The notes under the pieces are model-generated. The model was not told the origin of the DNA, searched no databases, and saw only the letters and a list, made by a program, of their open reading frames with translations. Made by a program: the position numbers and the translations under genes. From the NCBI GenBank assembly GCA_027858915.1, contig JAQIBT010000165.1, positions 27,218-91,217 of the forward strand: DNA of 64,000 bases, given 5' to 3'. Source of the stretch: Salinisphaera sp. (lineage in GTDB: Bacteria > Pseudomonadota > Gammaproteobacteria > Nevskiales > Salinisphaeraceae). Positions 45,951 through 55,496 of the stretch are shown here, piece by piece. Positions within the stretch are counted from its first letter, which is position 1. Each line of letters opens with the position of its first letter.

Positions 45951-47759
45951 TTGACTGACCGAACAATCAGGCGTGCGCACCGCCAGGCAGAGTGGCGGCG
46001 CCTGTTCAGCTTATGGCCGTATTTACGCCGCCATCGGATACGGGTGAGCGCCGCGGTCGCGCTGCTCATCGCGGCGAAGGCAGCTACGGTCGTACTCCCC
46101 ATCGCACTCAAGCATATTGTCGATAGTCTTGACGCCAGTGAACACAGCGCAGCCCTGGTATTACCATTGGGCTTGCTACTGGCCTATGGCGGGCTGCGAC
46201 TGGCATCGGTGCTGTTCGGCCAGCTGCGCGATCTGGTGTTCGGACGAGTAACCGAACGCACCATGCACGATATCGCGTTGACCTTGTTTCGACACCTGCA
46301 TGCGCTGGATCTGAATTTCCATCTGTCGCGGCGTACTGGCGGGTTGAGCCGGGATATCGAACGGGGGTTGGGTGGTATCAGCTTCATGCTGCGATTCATG
46401 CTGTTCAATATCCTGCCGACCGCGCTGGAGATTGGACTGGTCGCAGGCATTCTCTTCTACTACTACTCGCTATGGTTTGCAGTGATCGTACTGATCAGCG
46501 TGGTCGCCTACGTGCTGGTCACGGCCACTCTCACTGAATGGCGCACTGAGCACGTGCGCGAATCCAATCGGCTGGATGCCCGTGCCAACACCCGCGCCAT
46601 CGACAGCCTGCTCAACTACGAGACAGTAAAATACTTCGGCAACGAGCGGTTCGAGGCTGATCGCTACGATCGCGAACTGACTGGCTGGTCGAACGCCCTT
46701 CGGCGTTCGCGCCGGTCACTGGGCCTGCTGAATACGTTGCAAGCTCTGGTGATCGCTGTTGCAGTGACCGCGATGATGATTCTGGCCGGACAGCGCGTGG
46801 CCAGCGGCGCCATGACGCTGGGCGACCTGACCATGGTCAACGCTTATATGCTGCAGCTGTTCCTGCCGCTGAACGTGCTCGGGTTCGTATATCGTGAGCT
46901 CAAGAAGGCGATGGCCGATACCGCGCGTATGTTCGCGCTGCTGGATATTGCGCCGGCAATCACCGACGCCGTGGACGCGGTTCGCCTTGACTCCAGGCGC
47001 CCGACAATTCGGTTTGAGCAGGTCGGCTTTGGTTATGACAGCGAGCGGCAGATTCTTGACGACGTCAGCTTCACCATTGCTGCCGGGCGCAAGGTCGCCG
47101 TGGTCGGGCACAGCGGCGCCGGCAAATCGACGCTCGCACGCCTGTTGTTCCGCTTCTACGACGTCGATGGTGGCTGCATCACCATTGACGGCCAGGATAT
47201 CCGCTCTCTTACCCTGGACAGCCTGCGATCCGCGATCGGTGTCGTGCCCCAGGACACGGTGCTGTTTAACGACAGTATCGGCTACAACATTACCTACGGT
47301 GCGCCTGAGACCGCCGACGACGCCGCTATTACCCGTGCGGTTCGGCTGGCGCATCTCGACGGCCTGATGGCACAGCTACCGGCCGGGCTGGACACGGTCG
47401 TCGGCGAACGCGGCCTGAAACTGTCAGGCGGCGAAAAACAGCGCATCGCCATCGCTCGCGCGGTGCTGAAAAATCCGGCCATCCTGATTTTCGACGAGGC
47501 GACATCGTCGCTGGACAGCCACGCCGAGCAGGCCATTACATCCGCATTATCGGAACTCGCGGCCGAACATACCACGCTGATCATCGCGCACCGCCTATCC
47601 ACTGTCCTGGACGCCGATGAAATACTGGTCATGGATGCCGGCCGGATCATTGAACGCGGCTCACACGCTGCTCTGCTGGCACACGGCAGTCGCTACGCCG
47701 CTATGTGGGCGTTGCAGAATCAGGACAAATCGCTCGCCCCTATTTCGATTGCAAAGTGA
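45951..47759 (+). CDS. Atm1-type ABC exporter (fused permease and ATPase)
   Basis: This 602-residue half-transporter has six membrane helices (about 30-320) and an ATPase domain with Walker A GHSGAGKST, signature LSGGEKQR and Walker B ILIFDEATSSLD. NYETVKYFGNERFE in the intracellular loop is the mark of the Atm1/ABCB7 group, which exports glutathione-linked sulfur or metal compounds. The frame starts at TTG 45951; no ATG or GTG occurs between an upstream stop at 45915 and that point, and the binding site is weak. Confidence 0.88.
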   Translation: MTDRTIRRAHRQAEWRRLFSLWPYLRRHRIRVSAAVALLIAAKAATVVLPIALKHIVDSLDASEHSAALVLPLGLLLAYGGLRLASVLFGQLRDLVFGRVTERTMHDIALTLFRHLHALDLNFHLSRRTGGLSRDIERGLGGISFMLRFMLFNILPTALEIGLVAGILFYYYSLWFAVIVLISVVAYVLVTATLTEWRTEHVRESNRLDARANTRAIDSLLNYETVKYFGNERFEADRYDRELTGWSNALRRSRRSLGLLNTLQALVIAVAVTAMMILAGQRVASGAMTLGDLTMVNAYMLQLFLPLNVLGFVYRELKKAMADTARMFALLDIAPAITDAVDAVRLDSRRPTIRFEQVGFGYDSERQILDDVSFTIAAGRKVAVVGHSGAGKSTLARLLFRFYDVDGGCITIDGQDIRSLTLDSLRSAIGVVPQDTVLFNDSIGYNITYGAPETADDAAITRAVRLAHLDGLMAQLPAGLDTVVGERGLKLSGGEKQRIAIARAVLKNPAILIFDEATSSLDSHAEQAITSALSELAAEHTTLIIAHRLSTVLDADEILVMDAGRIIERGSHAALLAHGSRYAAMWALQNQDKSLAPISIAK

Positions 47760-47885
47760 CTCAGCCGCGGGTCGAACACAGGTCGCCGCAGGCGTCGACC
47801 TATCCACTTGGCCCGATCATCCCAGGCAAATCATTCAAGGCGCCGGGAGAGTGCCGTGTCGCCGCCAATGTTGGGGCAGCGAAAA

Positions 47886-47905
47886 AGCCCGGCCGGAGCC
47901 GGGCT
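47886..47905 (-). terminator. Rho-independent terminator of the betaine transporter operon
   Basis: AGCCCGGC (47886-47893) and GCCGGGCT (47898-47905) form a perfect 8-bp stem with a four-base loop. On the minus strand the stem is followed by TTTTTC. It lies 59 bases beyond the ProX stop. Confidence 0.88.
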
Positions 47906-47963
47906 GAAACCCCTGAGATTTCTACGCCTACGCCGCCTGTTGGCGCGTTAGACGTGATCGCTG

Positions 47964-48866
47964 CTACTTGGTGTCAGCAAACCACTGATTGATCTCGTCC
48001 GGATGAGCAGCAATGAACTTCTTGATTGCTGCCGGATAGCTCGTCTTGCGAGCGTCGTACATCGCTGCCTGCAACTGCTTGAGTGGAATACGCATGTTGG
48101 TCAGCACGCTGGCAACTTGCGGGTAATCGGCCTTGAACCCCTTGCGGACGACGGCATCCACATGTTGCGCCTTGCCCATGGTGCCCTTCGGATCCTTCAG
48201 GAACCGCAGATGCCACTTGCCAAACATCCAGTGCGGCGTCCAGCCAGTGACCACGATCCACTCATGACGCTTCTCGGCTCGTGCCAGGGCAGCCGTCATG
48301 GCAGCGCCACTGGCCGATACCAGACGGTACTTGCTCTTCAGGCCATAGGCCGTCATGGTCTTGGCGGACAACTGCATTTCGCCGGCACCCGGGTCGATGC
48401 CCTGGATCTTGCCGTCGAGTTTGGACACAACGTTCGGCTTGGTCAGATCAGCAATACTGTTTAGCTCGCTCTTGGGCACATAATCGGGCACAACCCAACC
48501 GAGCTGTGCACCGGTATAGAGCGGGCCCAGATCTACTACCTTCCCCTTGACTCGTTTCATGTAGTCCGCGTGGGTATCCGGCAGCCAGGCCATGAGCATG
48601 CCGTCCAGATCGCCGTTCGCGACGCCTTGATACTGCACGCCGATCGAGGCCATCTTGAGCTTGACCTTGTAATCAGTCTTCTGCTCGATCAGCGTCTTGG
48701 TGAGCTTGCTGACGAATTCAGCATCCGACCAGGCGGTCCAGCCCAGCGTGATGGTCTTGTCCTGGCTTGAGGCCTGAGCCACTCCGGTCGTGCCCAATGT
48801 GACCGCAGCCGTCATCGCGACAGCCATTGTCGCCGGCCCAAACCAGCGCATGAGTCGATTCTTCAT
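47964..48866 (-). CDS. proX: Glycine betaine ABC transporter, substrate-binding protein
   Basis: This 300-residue protein has a Sec signal peptide ending near GVAQASSQ. The OpuAC-type domain has ITLGWTAWSDAEF, GDLDGMLMAWLPDTH, IQGIDPGAGEMQLS and VTGWTPHWMFGKW; the Trp-rich segments form the aromatic cage for the trimethylammonium group. It is the last gene of proV-proW-proX and ends before a strong terminator. Import of betaine for osmoprotection fits a halophile. Confidence 0.9.
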   Translation of the reverse strand: MKNRLMRWFGPATMAVAMTAAVTLGTTGVAQASSQDKTITLGWTAWSDAEFVSKLTKTLIEQKTDYKVKLKMASIGVQYQGVANGDLDGMLMAWLPDTHADYMKRVKGKVVDLGPLYTGAQLGWVVPDYVPKSELNSIADLTKPNVVSKLDGKIQGIDPGAGEMQLSAKTMTAYGLKSKYRLVSASGAAMTAALARAEKRHEWIVVTGWTPHWMFGKWHLRFLKDPKGTMGKAQHVDAVVRKGFKADYPQVASVLTNMRIPLKQLQAAMYDARKTSYPAAIKKFIAAHPDEINQWFADTK

Positions 48867-48921
48867 TTACGTTACTCCCTCGGTTCTTTAATGGAATAGA
48901 TTTTCAAGTGATATCGCCTAT

Positions 48922-49887
48922 TCAGGCGGCCTTCTTGCTATGGGTATTCCCGTCATCGGAGGCAGATCGGGTAAACAAAGCCTTGAGCCTGGTGAACAAT
49001 CCGTCACCCCGCTTGCGATCACCGAAACTCTGCGTCAGGCGATCGAGGATGATCGCCAGGATCACTACGCCCAGACCACCTTGGAAACCGATGCCCAGAC
49101 GCAGCTGTTGAATACCTGCCAGCACCGGATCACCGAGCCCGCCGGCACCGATCATCGACGCGATCACCACCATTGACAGGGCCAGCATGATGGTCTGGTT
49201 GATACCGGCCATGATCGACGGCAGTGCCAGCGGCAGCTCCACCCGCCACAGCAGCTGCAGGCCGTTGCAGCCGAATGCCTTGCCCGCTTCTACGTTTTCG
49301 ACTGGCACGTGCCGGATACCGATATTCATCAGGCGCACGGCCGGCGGCATGGAAAAGATCACGGTAGCGATGACGCCCGGCACGCGGCCGGTGCCAAAAA
49401 ATATGACGGCTGGAATGAGATAGACGAATGCCGGAAGCGTTTGCATGAAATCCAGTATCGGACGGGCCACAGCGCGTACTGCATCGCTCTTGGCCATGAG
49501 CACGCCCAGTGGCAAACCCACCCCGAGCGCAGCCAGCGTCGCGGCCAAAACCAGACCCAGCGTATCCATGGTCTCTGGCCACAAATCCATACCGATCACC
49601 ACATACAGGGCCACCAGTACGAACAGAGCGAACTGCCAACTGACCCGCCATAGCGCAAGTAGCGCGAGCGCAATGAAGATCACCGGTGCAGGCAGCCAGT
49701 TAAAGAACGTCGTCAGATGATCGGCCACGAAGCTGATGATCGCTGCCACGATCGTGAAGAACAGATCGAAATGCGCCTGCATGAAATTGACGATAGCGGT
49801 AAAGCCTTCGCCGATATGCAGGTCAATCGTCAGATCCGAGCCCAGCGTGTTCCATAGACCAGAACTATCTGCCAATAAATGCATCAT
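48922..49887 (-). CDS. proW: Glycine betaine ABC transporter, permease
   Basis: This 321-residue permease has seven or more membrane helices and the coupling loop IGIRHVPVENVEAGKAFGCN. LLWRVELPLALPSIMAGINQ follows, the EAA motif that contacts the ATPase. The ATG at 49887 shares its A with the proV stop (TGATG), so the two are coupled; a second ATG follows directly. A Lys/Arg-rich tail closes the protein. It moves betaine delivered by ProX. Confidence 0.92.
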   Translation of the reverse strand: MMHLLADSSGLWNTLGSDLTIDLHIGEGFTAIVNFMQAHFDLFFTIVAAIISFVADHLTTFFNWLPAPVIFIALALLALWRVSWQFALFVLVALYVVIGMDLWPETMDTLGLVLAATLAALGVGLPLGVLMAKSDAVRAVARPILDFMQTLPAFVYLIPAVIFFGTGRVPGVIATVIFSMPPAVRLMNIGIRHVPVENVEAGKAFGCNGLQLLWRVELPLALPSIMAGINQTIMLALSMVVIASMIGAGGLGDPVLAGIQQLRLGIGFQGGLGVVILAIILDRLTQSFGDRKRGDGLFTRLKALFTRSASDDGNTHSKKAA

Positions 49888-51101
49888 CAGGCGGCTTCCT
49901 CTTCCGATCGATTCAGGGTGAGCAGCAGGATCGCGCGCGAGATCGTGCCGCAATACCGGCCGTTTTCATCCACTACCGGTACTGGATACGGGCTTTCTGC
50001 GACCGGCTCCAGCAGATCATTCAGCGGCGTACTCTTATCGATTACCGGCACGTCATGGAGGAAAGCGGCCTCGATTTTGCCTTCGTCCCGCCGGCCGAGT
50101 CCCTTCACACACCCAAGCAGCGAATCGACGCTCACGGTGCCCAGATATTTGCGATCACGATCGTGCACCACGCCCGCCGGCCGGTCGTAGCGTTTGAGCA
50201 GTTCCAACGCCGCCCGCACGCTCACGCCCGCCCGTTCGATCACGGTCACCTGATCGCGGCGGGCTACGTCACCCGCCGTAAATACGTGGCTGACGTTGAC
50301 GTCGCGGAAGAAGGATCGGACGTAGTCGTTGGCGGGGGAACGCACGATTTCTTCCGGCGTGCCCACCTGTACCACTCGTCCCGACTGCATGATGGCGATC
50401 CGATCGCCGACCCGCATCGCCTCGTCCAGATCGTGAGTGATGAACACCACCGTGCGCGTGTGCTCGGACTGCAGCCGGAGCAGTTCATCCTGCATTTCGG
50501 TGCGGATCAGCGGATCGAGTGCTGAGAACGCTTCATCCATCAGCAGAATACCGGGATCCACTGCCAGCGCTCGCGCCAGACCCACGCGCTGCTTCATGCC
50601 ACCCGACAACTCATCGGGAAAACTGTTGCTGTTGGCGCCGAGACCGACTGACTCCAGCGCGGCCTGCGCCCGCTGTTCGCGCTCGCCGCGCGCAACACCG
50701 GCCGCGGCCAGCCCGAATGCGGTATTCTCGAGTACCGTTTGATGCGGCATCAGCGCAAACGACTGAAAGACCATGCTGATATCGCGTCGACGCAGCTCGA
50801 TCAGCTCATGGCGCGTCATCTGGGTGATATCCTGACCATCGATGGAAACCGACCCGCTCGTGGGATCGATCAGGCGATTGAGCATGCGCACCATGGTGGA
50901 TTTGCCCGATCCGGAGAGCCCCATGATGACGAAGATTTCGCCTGAGTGGATGTCGAAGCTGGCATCCGAGACGCCTACTGTCGCGCCGGTTTCAGCAAAA
51001 ATCTGATCCTTGGTCTCACCCCGTTTGACGCGTTTCATTGCGTCCTTGGGATCCGGCCCAAACACCTTGTAGACATTCTTGACAGACAGTTTGGTAGTCA
51101 A
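49887..51101 (-). CDS. proV: Glycine betaine ABC transporter, ATP-binding protein with CBS domains
   Basis: This 404-residue ATPase has Walker [10 protein letters not shown], the Q-loop [10 protein letters not shown], signature LSGGMKQR and Walker [14 protein letters not shown]. Residues from about 280 form two CBS domains ([19 protein letters not shown] and [15 protein letters not shown]), which in OpuA-type systems sense ionic strength at the membrane. Three tandem TCGAAW hexamers lie 17-34 bases upstream of its start. Confidence 0.93.
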   Translation of the reverse strand: MTTKLSVKNVYKVFGPDPKDAMKRVKRGETKDQIFAETGATVGVSDASFDIHSGEIFVIMGLSGSGKSTMVRMLNRLIDPTSGSVSIDGQDITQMTRHELIELRRRDISMVFQSFALMPHQTVLENTAFGLAAAGVARGEREQRAQAALESVGLGANSNSFPDELSGGMKQRVGLARALAVDPGILLMDEAFSALDPLIRTEMQDELLRLQSEHTRTVVFITHDLDEAMRVGDRIAIMQSGRVVQVGTPEEIVRSPANDYVRSFFRDVNVSHVFTAGDVARRDQVTVIERAGVSVRAALELLKRYDRPAGVVHDRDRKYLGTVSVDSLLGCVKGLGRRDEGKIEAAFLHDVPVIDKSTPLNDLLEPVAESPYPVPVVDENGRYCGTISRAILLLTLNRSEEEAA

Positions 51102-51117
51102 ATTCGTCGCCCCTCGG

Positions 51118-51135
51118 TCGAATTCGAAATCGAAA
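51118..51135. repeat. Three tandem hexamers upstream of proV
   Basis: TCGAAT (51118-51123), TCGAAA (51124-51129) and TCGAAA (51130-51135), followed by a partial TCGC, repeat head to tail just before the proV start at 51101. The phase is six bases, roughly half a helical turn. They may be a binding site or only a simple repeat. Confidence 0.5.
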
Positions 51136-51229
51136 TCGCTCTTTACTTTAACGCAATTTCTGTACCGATGTGGCTAAGCCATTAATCAAGCCATTTGAGG
51201 CGATCTCCCAATGGAAACGGCCAGCCGAT

Positions 51230-52408
51230 TCACGAGCGGCGACGCAGCAACAGAATAAGCATCGATGTCAAAGCCAGTAACGCGACGCCGGCAGCGAAGC
51301 TAACGCCGGCTACCGGCAGACTGGTCAGCTGTGCGGTGACACCGAGCCCGACCACTGGAATCGAGAGCGCGATATACACAATCACGAAGAACGTCGAGGC
51401 CACCTCGGCACGTCGCGACTCGGGACTGGCCGCGGTCACCTCCCCCATACCGGCTCGGAACGCAACGCCCTGGCCAATCCCGGCCACAATGCCGCCGGAT
51501 ACCAGGAACAACAAGGAACTCAAGATTACCGCGGCTCCGACCAGCACCATGCCGATAATCAGCAACCCACAGCCGACCGGCAGCCGCGAAGCACGCGGCA
51601 AGCGCCCCTGACCAAGCTGGCCGGCCGTGGACGCCACGAACACCAGAAAGACCACCGCCCCCGTCAGGGCGTGATTGTTGTAGTGAAGAACATCGCCCAT
51701 GAAGGCCGGCGCAATCGCGGTGAACAGACCCAGTACCGCAAAACCCGCAAAGCCGGCAATCGCCGCCGGCACGAACACGCCCGCCACCTCGCGCGGCACC
51801 CCCGGCCATCGGACTGCGAGGCGCGGCCTATCCGGCCGTCGCGCGGTCTCGGGTGCACGCCAGACGGCGATACCCATCAGCAACACAAGCAGCAAGTCGA
51901 TCACGAAGCACAGCGTCAACGGCGCCGGCAGATACTCGGCCAGCACGCCGGCGACAAGCGGCCCTAATCCCAGCCCACCCATATTGGCAGCGGTAGCGAT
52001 GAATGTTGCCTGCCCGCGCCAGGCCGGTGGTGCCAGCTCCACGACCGCAACGGTCGCCGTGCCGGTAAAGATGCCGGCCGAGATTCCCGACAGCACGCGG
52101 CCGACCAGCAGGGCTGTCAACCCGCCCCCATAGAGAAAAGCCAACGCGCTCGCCGCTGAAAACAGCAGGCCAATAGCCAGCAGCGGTCGACGGCCCAATT
52201 GGTCAGACCAACTGCCGGTGACCAGCAGCGCCCCGATCACGCCAACGGCATAGGCTGCGAATATGACGGTGATCAGCAACTCCGAAAAGCCGAGCGTCTG
52301 CTGATAGATCGGGTAAAGCGGCGTCGGCAACGTCGTGCCCATCATGGTCACGACAAAGGTCGCCGCCACCGCCATGAACATACCGGTCCCTGCGCGAGGT
52401 GTACTCAC
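51230..52408 (-). CDS. MFS transporter
   Basis: This 392-residue protein has about 12 membrane helices. SWSDQLGRRPLLAIGL is the classical MFS loop 2-3 motif, and GRVLSGISAGIFTG follows in helix 4. The substrate cannot be determined; drug or sugar-type efflux is common among relatives. It lies 58 bases after the orphan betaine-binding protein gene and before proV, so the whole block may be one transcript. Confidence 0.83.
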   Translation of the reverse strand: MSTPRAGTGMFMAVAATFVVTMMGTTLPTPLYPIYQQTLGFSELLITVIFAAYAVGVIGALLVTGSWSDQLGRRPLLAIGLLFSAASALAFLYGGGLTALLVGRVLSGISAGIFTGTATVAVVELAPPAWRGQATFIATAANMGGLGLGPLVAGVLAEYLPAPLTLCFVIDLLLVLLMGIAVWRAPETARRPDRPRLAVRWPGVPREVAGVFVPAAIAGFAGFAVLGLFTAIAPAFMGDVLHYNNHALTGAVVFLVFVASTAGQLGQGRLPRASRLPVGCGLLIIGMVLVGAAVILSSLLFLVSGGIVAGIGQGVAFRAGMGEVTAASPESRRAEVASTFFVIVYIALSIPVVGLGVTAQLTSLPVAGVSFAAGVALLALTSMLILLLRRRS

Positions 52409-52466
52409 AAGTGTCGAAGCTCTTGGGAAATTTTCAAGACGCCAATGCTAACAGGCAGCGCCCGTA

Positions 52467-53390
52467 TCAATCGCTGTCGGCCGCCGCAGACTCCGCCGAG
52501 CCAGAAGACGAGAACCAACGATTGATCAGCGGCTGATGATGATCGATGAAACGTTGAATGGCTTTCTTGCTGCCAAGCTTCTGTACCTCGGACAGCGCCG
52601 ACTGCAACGTCGCCAACGGTATATGCATGCGGCCCAGCATTGCCGCCACCTTCGGATAATCGTCCAAAAACCCTTCGCGAGCGATGACGTCGACATGCTG
52701 AGGCGATACCAGCGTGCCCTTGGGATCAGCCAGATACCGCAGTTTGTAGCGCGCGAACATCCAGTGCGGCGTCCACGCCGTCACCACAATCCAGCGATGC
52801 TGGGCGATCGCGTCGGCGAGCGCGTGCACCATGCGGTTGCCGTCGCCGGAAATCAGCCGGTACTGTTGGCTCAACCCGTACGCATCGATGGTCTCCGCCG
52901 ACAATTGCATCAGGCCAGCGCCCGGGTCAATACCCTGTATCTGCCCGCCCAGCCGCGCTTGGACATCGGGTTTGCGCAAGTCCGCGATACTCGCCAATTG
53001 ATCGATCGGGACATAGTCCGGCACCACCCACCCCAACTGGCCGCCGCGATAGAGCGTGCCAAGATCCACCACCCGCCCATGGACCTTTTTCCAATATCGC
53101 TTATGGGTATCCGGCAGCCACGCCATCATCATCAAGTCCATGCTGCCGTTGGCCACGCTTTTGTATTGTTGACCAATCGCAGCCAGTTTGAGCTTGACGT
53201 GATAATCCGTGCGCTGTTCGATCAGGGCCTTGGCAAGCCTGCTGACAAATTCGGCGTCGTCCCACGCAGTCCAGCCAATGGTGATGGTCTGACTCTTCTG
53301 GGGTGCCCGCCGCGCGCATCCATCCGTGACGCTGGCAGCCAGCACGATCACGCACAGCAACACAGCCCAGCGCATTGCGCCTTGTTTCAT
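52467..53390 (-). CDS. Second glycine betaine-type substrate-binding protein
   Basis: This 307-residue paralog of ProX keeps ITIGWTAWDDAEFV, DLMMMAWLPDTH, IQGIDPGAGLMQLS and VTAWTPHWMFARY, with the same aromatic-cage positions. The N-terminus ends in VTDGC, a poor lipobox with Asp at the -2 position, so lipidation is uncertain. No permease or ATPase gene accompanies it, so it could serve the ProVW complex encoded downstream. The C-terminus has a Ser/Ala-rich tail. Confidence 0.85.
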   Translation of the reverse strand: MKQGAMRWAVLLCVIVLAASVTDGCARRAPQKSQTITIGWTAWDDAEFVSRLAKALIEQRTDYHVKLKLAAIGQQYKSVANGSMDLMMMAWLPDTHKRYWKKVHGRVVDLGTLYRGGQLGWVVPDYVPIDQLASIADLRKPDVQARLGGQIQGIDPGAGLMQLSAETIDAYGLSQQYRLISGDGNRMVHALADAIAQHRWIVVTAWTPHWMFARYKLRYLADPKGTLVSPQHVDVIAREGFLDDYPKVAAMLGRMHIPLATLQSALSEVQKLGSKKAIQRFIDHHQPLINRWFSSSGSAESAAADSD

Positions 53391-53561
53391 CTGCGTTCTC
53401 GATTATCTCCTGCATGAATGCTCGCAGGCGCGGCACGAAGCGGCAAGTCTGGGGCTGGGTGCTGGCTCGGCGCGTCACGGCGGCTGCGTGGTTTTCCAAA
53501 AATCCTCCGAGTCCTCTCCCGGGACTCAAGTAACGCCAGTCGCGATGCAGTTCGGACCCAA

Positions 53562-54056
53562 TCAGGGAAAACGTAACACGTCCTCGCCGTAGAACTGCGT
53601 GCCGGTATCGACGAAACCCATACGCGCATACAATCTGCGCGCATGGGTGTTGTAGGGCATCAGGCTGATAGTGATTCCGGCCTCGGGCCGCTCTGCCTTG
53701 AGCCCACCGATGATTGCTCGCAGCGATGCACGGCCGTACCCGCGGCCCTGCCAATCGGCATCGATCATAAAGCGGGGGATGTTGAACGCCTGGTTGGAGG
53801 CGATGTATTCGTACATCACAAAACCAATAACAGTGCGCCCCGCGACGATCGCCCGCGGCTGACAGTTGGGCTCGACGTAAGCCTCGGCCAGCGAGTATAA
53901 ATTCGAAGCCAGATGGTCGGCCTGATCGGGATCGACGCGCAGGGCAATCACTGCCTCCCAGTTGTCGCGCGAGACGGGCTGGATGGTGACAGGCAGCCGC
54001 GGGACGCGTGCACGCCCGGTGCTACGCGGATCGGATATGTCCGTGTCGGAACTCAC
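53562..54056 (-). CDS. GNAT N-acetyltransferase, polyamine acetyltransferase-like
   Basis: This 164-residue enzyme has the acetyl-CoA-binding core PRFMIDADWQGRGYGRASL and the C-terminal YNTHARRLYARMGFVDTG. The N-terminal part, NWEAVIALRV...ASNLYSLAEAYVEPN, resembles the BltD spermidine/spermine acetyltransferase group. The GTG start at 54056 overlaps the stop of the deacetylase-family gene upstream (GTGA), so the two are translated together. Substrate is inferred from similarity only. Confidence 0.82.
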   Translation of the reverse strand: MSSDTDISDPRSTGRARVPRLPVTIQPVSRDNWEAVIALRVDPDQADHLASNLYSLAEAYVEPNCQPRAIVAGRTVIGFVMYEYIASNQAFNIPRFMIDADWQGRGYGRASLRAIIGGLKAERPEAGITISLMPYNTHARRLYARMGFVDTGTQFYGEDVLRFP

Positions 54057-55162
54057 TCCATGTCCGCGAAGGCCGAGATATGGAAGTCGGTCATCGCGGC
54101 GACTTCCGCCATGCCGGGCTCGCGTGGTTCGACCGGATCGGCCCCGGCCAGTACTTCCAGGACGCGGCGCGTGCAGCGTGCCAGCGTCTCCGGGTTGTAG
54201 CCGCCTTCCAGCGCCATTACCAGCCGACCGTTGCAATAGGTATCGGCCAGGCGCTGCACAATACCGGTCAAGGCGCTGTAGCCGTCGTCGGTCATGGTCA
54301 GGCATAGCTCGCTCATATGGGCATCCATGCCAGCCGACACCAGAATAAGCTCCGGTTCAAACCATTCGGCGGCCGGCACCAGAATATTCTCGAATGCGGT
54401 CACGATGGCGCGATCACCGGCGTCGCCTGGCAACGGCACATTGATCGTGGTGCCCTCGCCCAGCCCTTCTCCTATCTCTTCCAGATGGCCGGTACCGGGA
54501 TAGAATGGCGCCGCGCGGTGGGTATCGAAGAACATCACGCTGGGATCGGCGGCAAAGATATCCTGGGTGCCGTTGCCGTGATGCGCATCCCAATCGACAA
54601 TCAGCACGCGTTCGATATCCCAGTGGGCCTGGGCGTGCGCTGCGGCCACGGCAATGTTGTTGAACAGGCAGAAGCCGCGAGCTCGCACGGCGTTCGCATG
54701 ATGGCCAGGCGGCCGACTGACCACAAACGCCGAATGGAATTTCTTCTCGAACACCGCATCGACTGCGGCAATCACCGAACCGGCTGCGACCTCGGCCGCA
54801 TCGAGGCTGCCTGCGGATATCGCGGTGGTATCCACGTCGAGCCAGGCCTGCTTGCCCTCGAGGTCGTACAAATGTTCCAGATACGACAGGGTGTGCACCC
54901 GCTGGAGCTGTTCCATGGTCGCCGCCTTACCGGCGGTGATATGCACGCCAGGTACCGGATTGGACTGGAGCAGGTCATGTACTGCAGTCACGCGCCCCGG
55001 ATGCTCGGGATAACTCCACTTGGCCTCGGTCATGCCGAGCCCCTCGAGAATACCGCGGACCCGGTTGTCCATGCGTCCGGGCAAGAAAGGCTCTTGAGCT
55101 TGCGGGCGGTGCAGCAGCACACGCTCGTCGTAGATTACCAGCACGTCTCGGTCACCTAGCAC
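54053..55162 (-). CDS. Histone deacetylase family hydrolase
   Basis: This 369-residue zinc enzyme has RPPGHHANAVRARGFC with the catalytic His pair, DWDAHHGNGTQ with metal ligands, and ALEGGYNPETLARC at the end. Bacterial members deacetylate acetylpolyamines, acetoin-utilisation proteins or acetyl-lysines. The GTG at 55162 is favoured because GGAGG lies seven bases upstream; an ATG at 55195 would add 11 residues without a site. It overlaps the acetyltransferase gene, suggesting opposed activities on a common substrate. Confidence 0.87.
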   Translation of the reverse strand: MLGDRDVLVIYDERVLLHRPQAQEPFLPGRMDNRVRGILEGLGMTEAKWSYPEHPGRVTAVHDLLQSNPVPGVHITAGKAATMEQLQRVHTLSYLEHLYDLEGKQAWLDVDTTAISAGSLDAAEVAAGSVIAAVDAVFEKKFHSAFVVSRPPGHHANAVRARGFCLFNNIAVAAAHAQAHWDIERVLIVDWDAHHGNGTQDIFAADPSVMFFDTHRAAPFYPGTGHLEEIGEGLGEGTTINVPLPGDAGDRAIVTAFENILVPAAEWFEPELILVSAGMDAHMSELCLTMTDDGYSALTGIVQRLADTYCNGRLVMALEGGYNPETLARCTRRVLEVLAGADPVEPREPGMAEVAAMTDFHISAFADME

Positions 55163-55496
55163 AGTCGATCCTCCAATAAAGCCGTGTCGCAGCATAGCGC
55201 GCACCGCAACTTGTAGCGACAGGTCACGGTGTCTTCATGACATCGGCCACACGCATGCGGGCTGAACGACAGCCACCGGAACTGCGCTGATCCAACCGCG
55301 ATGGCATGGCGGGCGCGCTGTGCACATGCAGCGTCAATGCATTGGGTGTGATGGCTTGTTGGCTTATGCGTCCAACGCGATGAACGCGGCGCCGATTGCC
55401 TCAGAGGGCGCAAACATGGGTAGTATCCGGCCATGTGGCATGCGGTGCTTCGCTATGTCGCACGCCTGCCTTGCCCTCCCGTTCAGCGAGATCACT

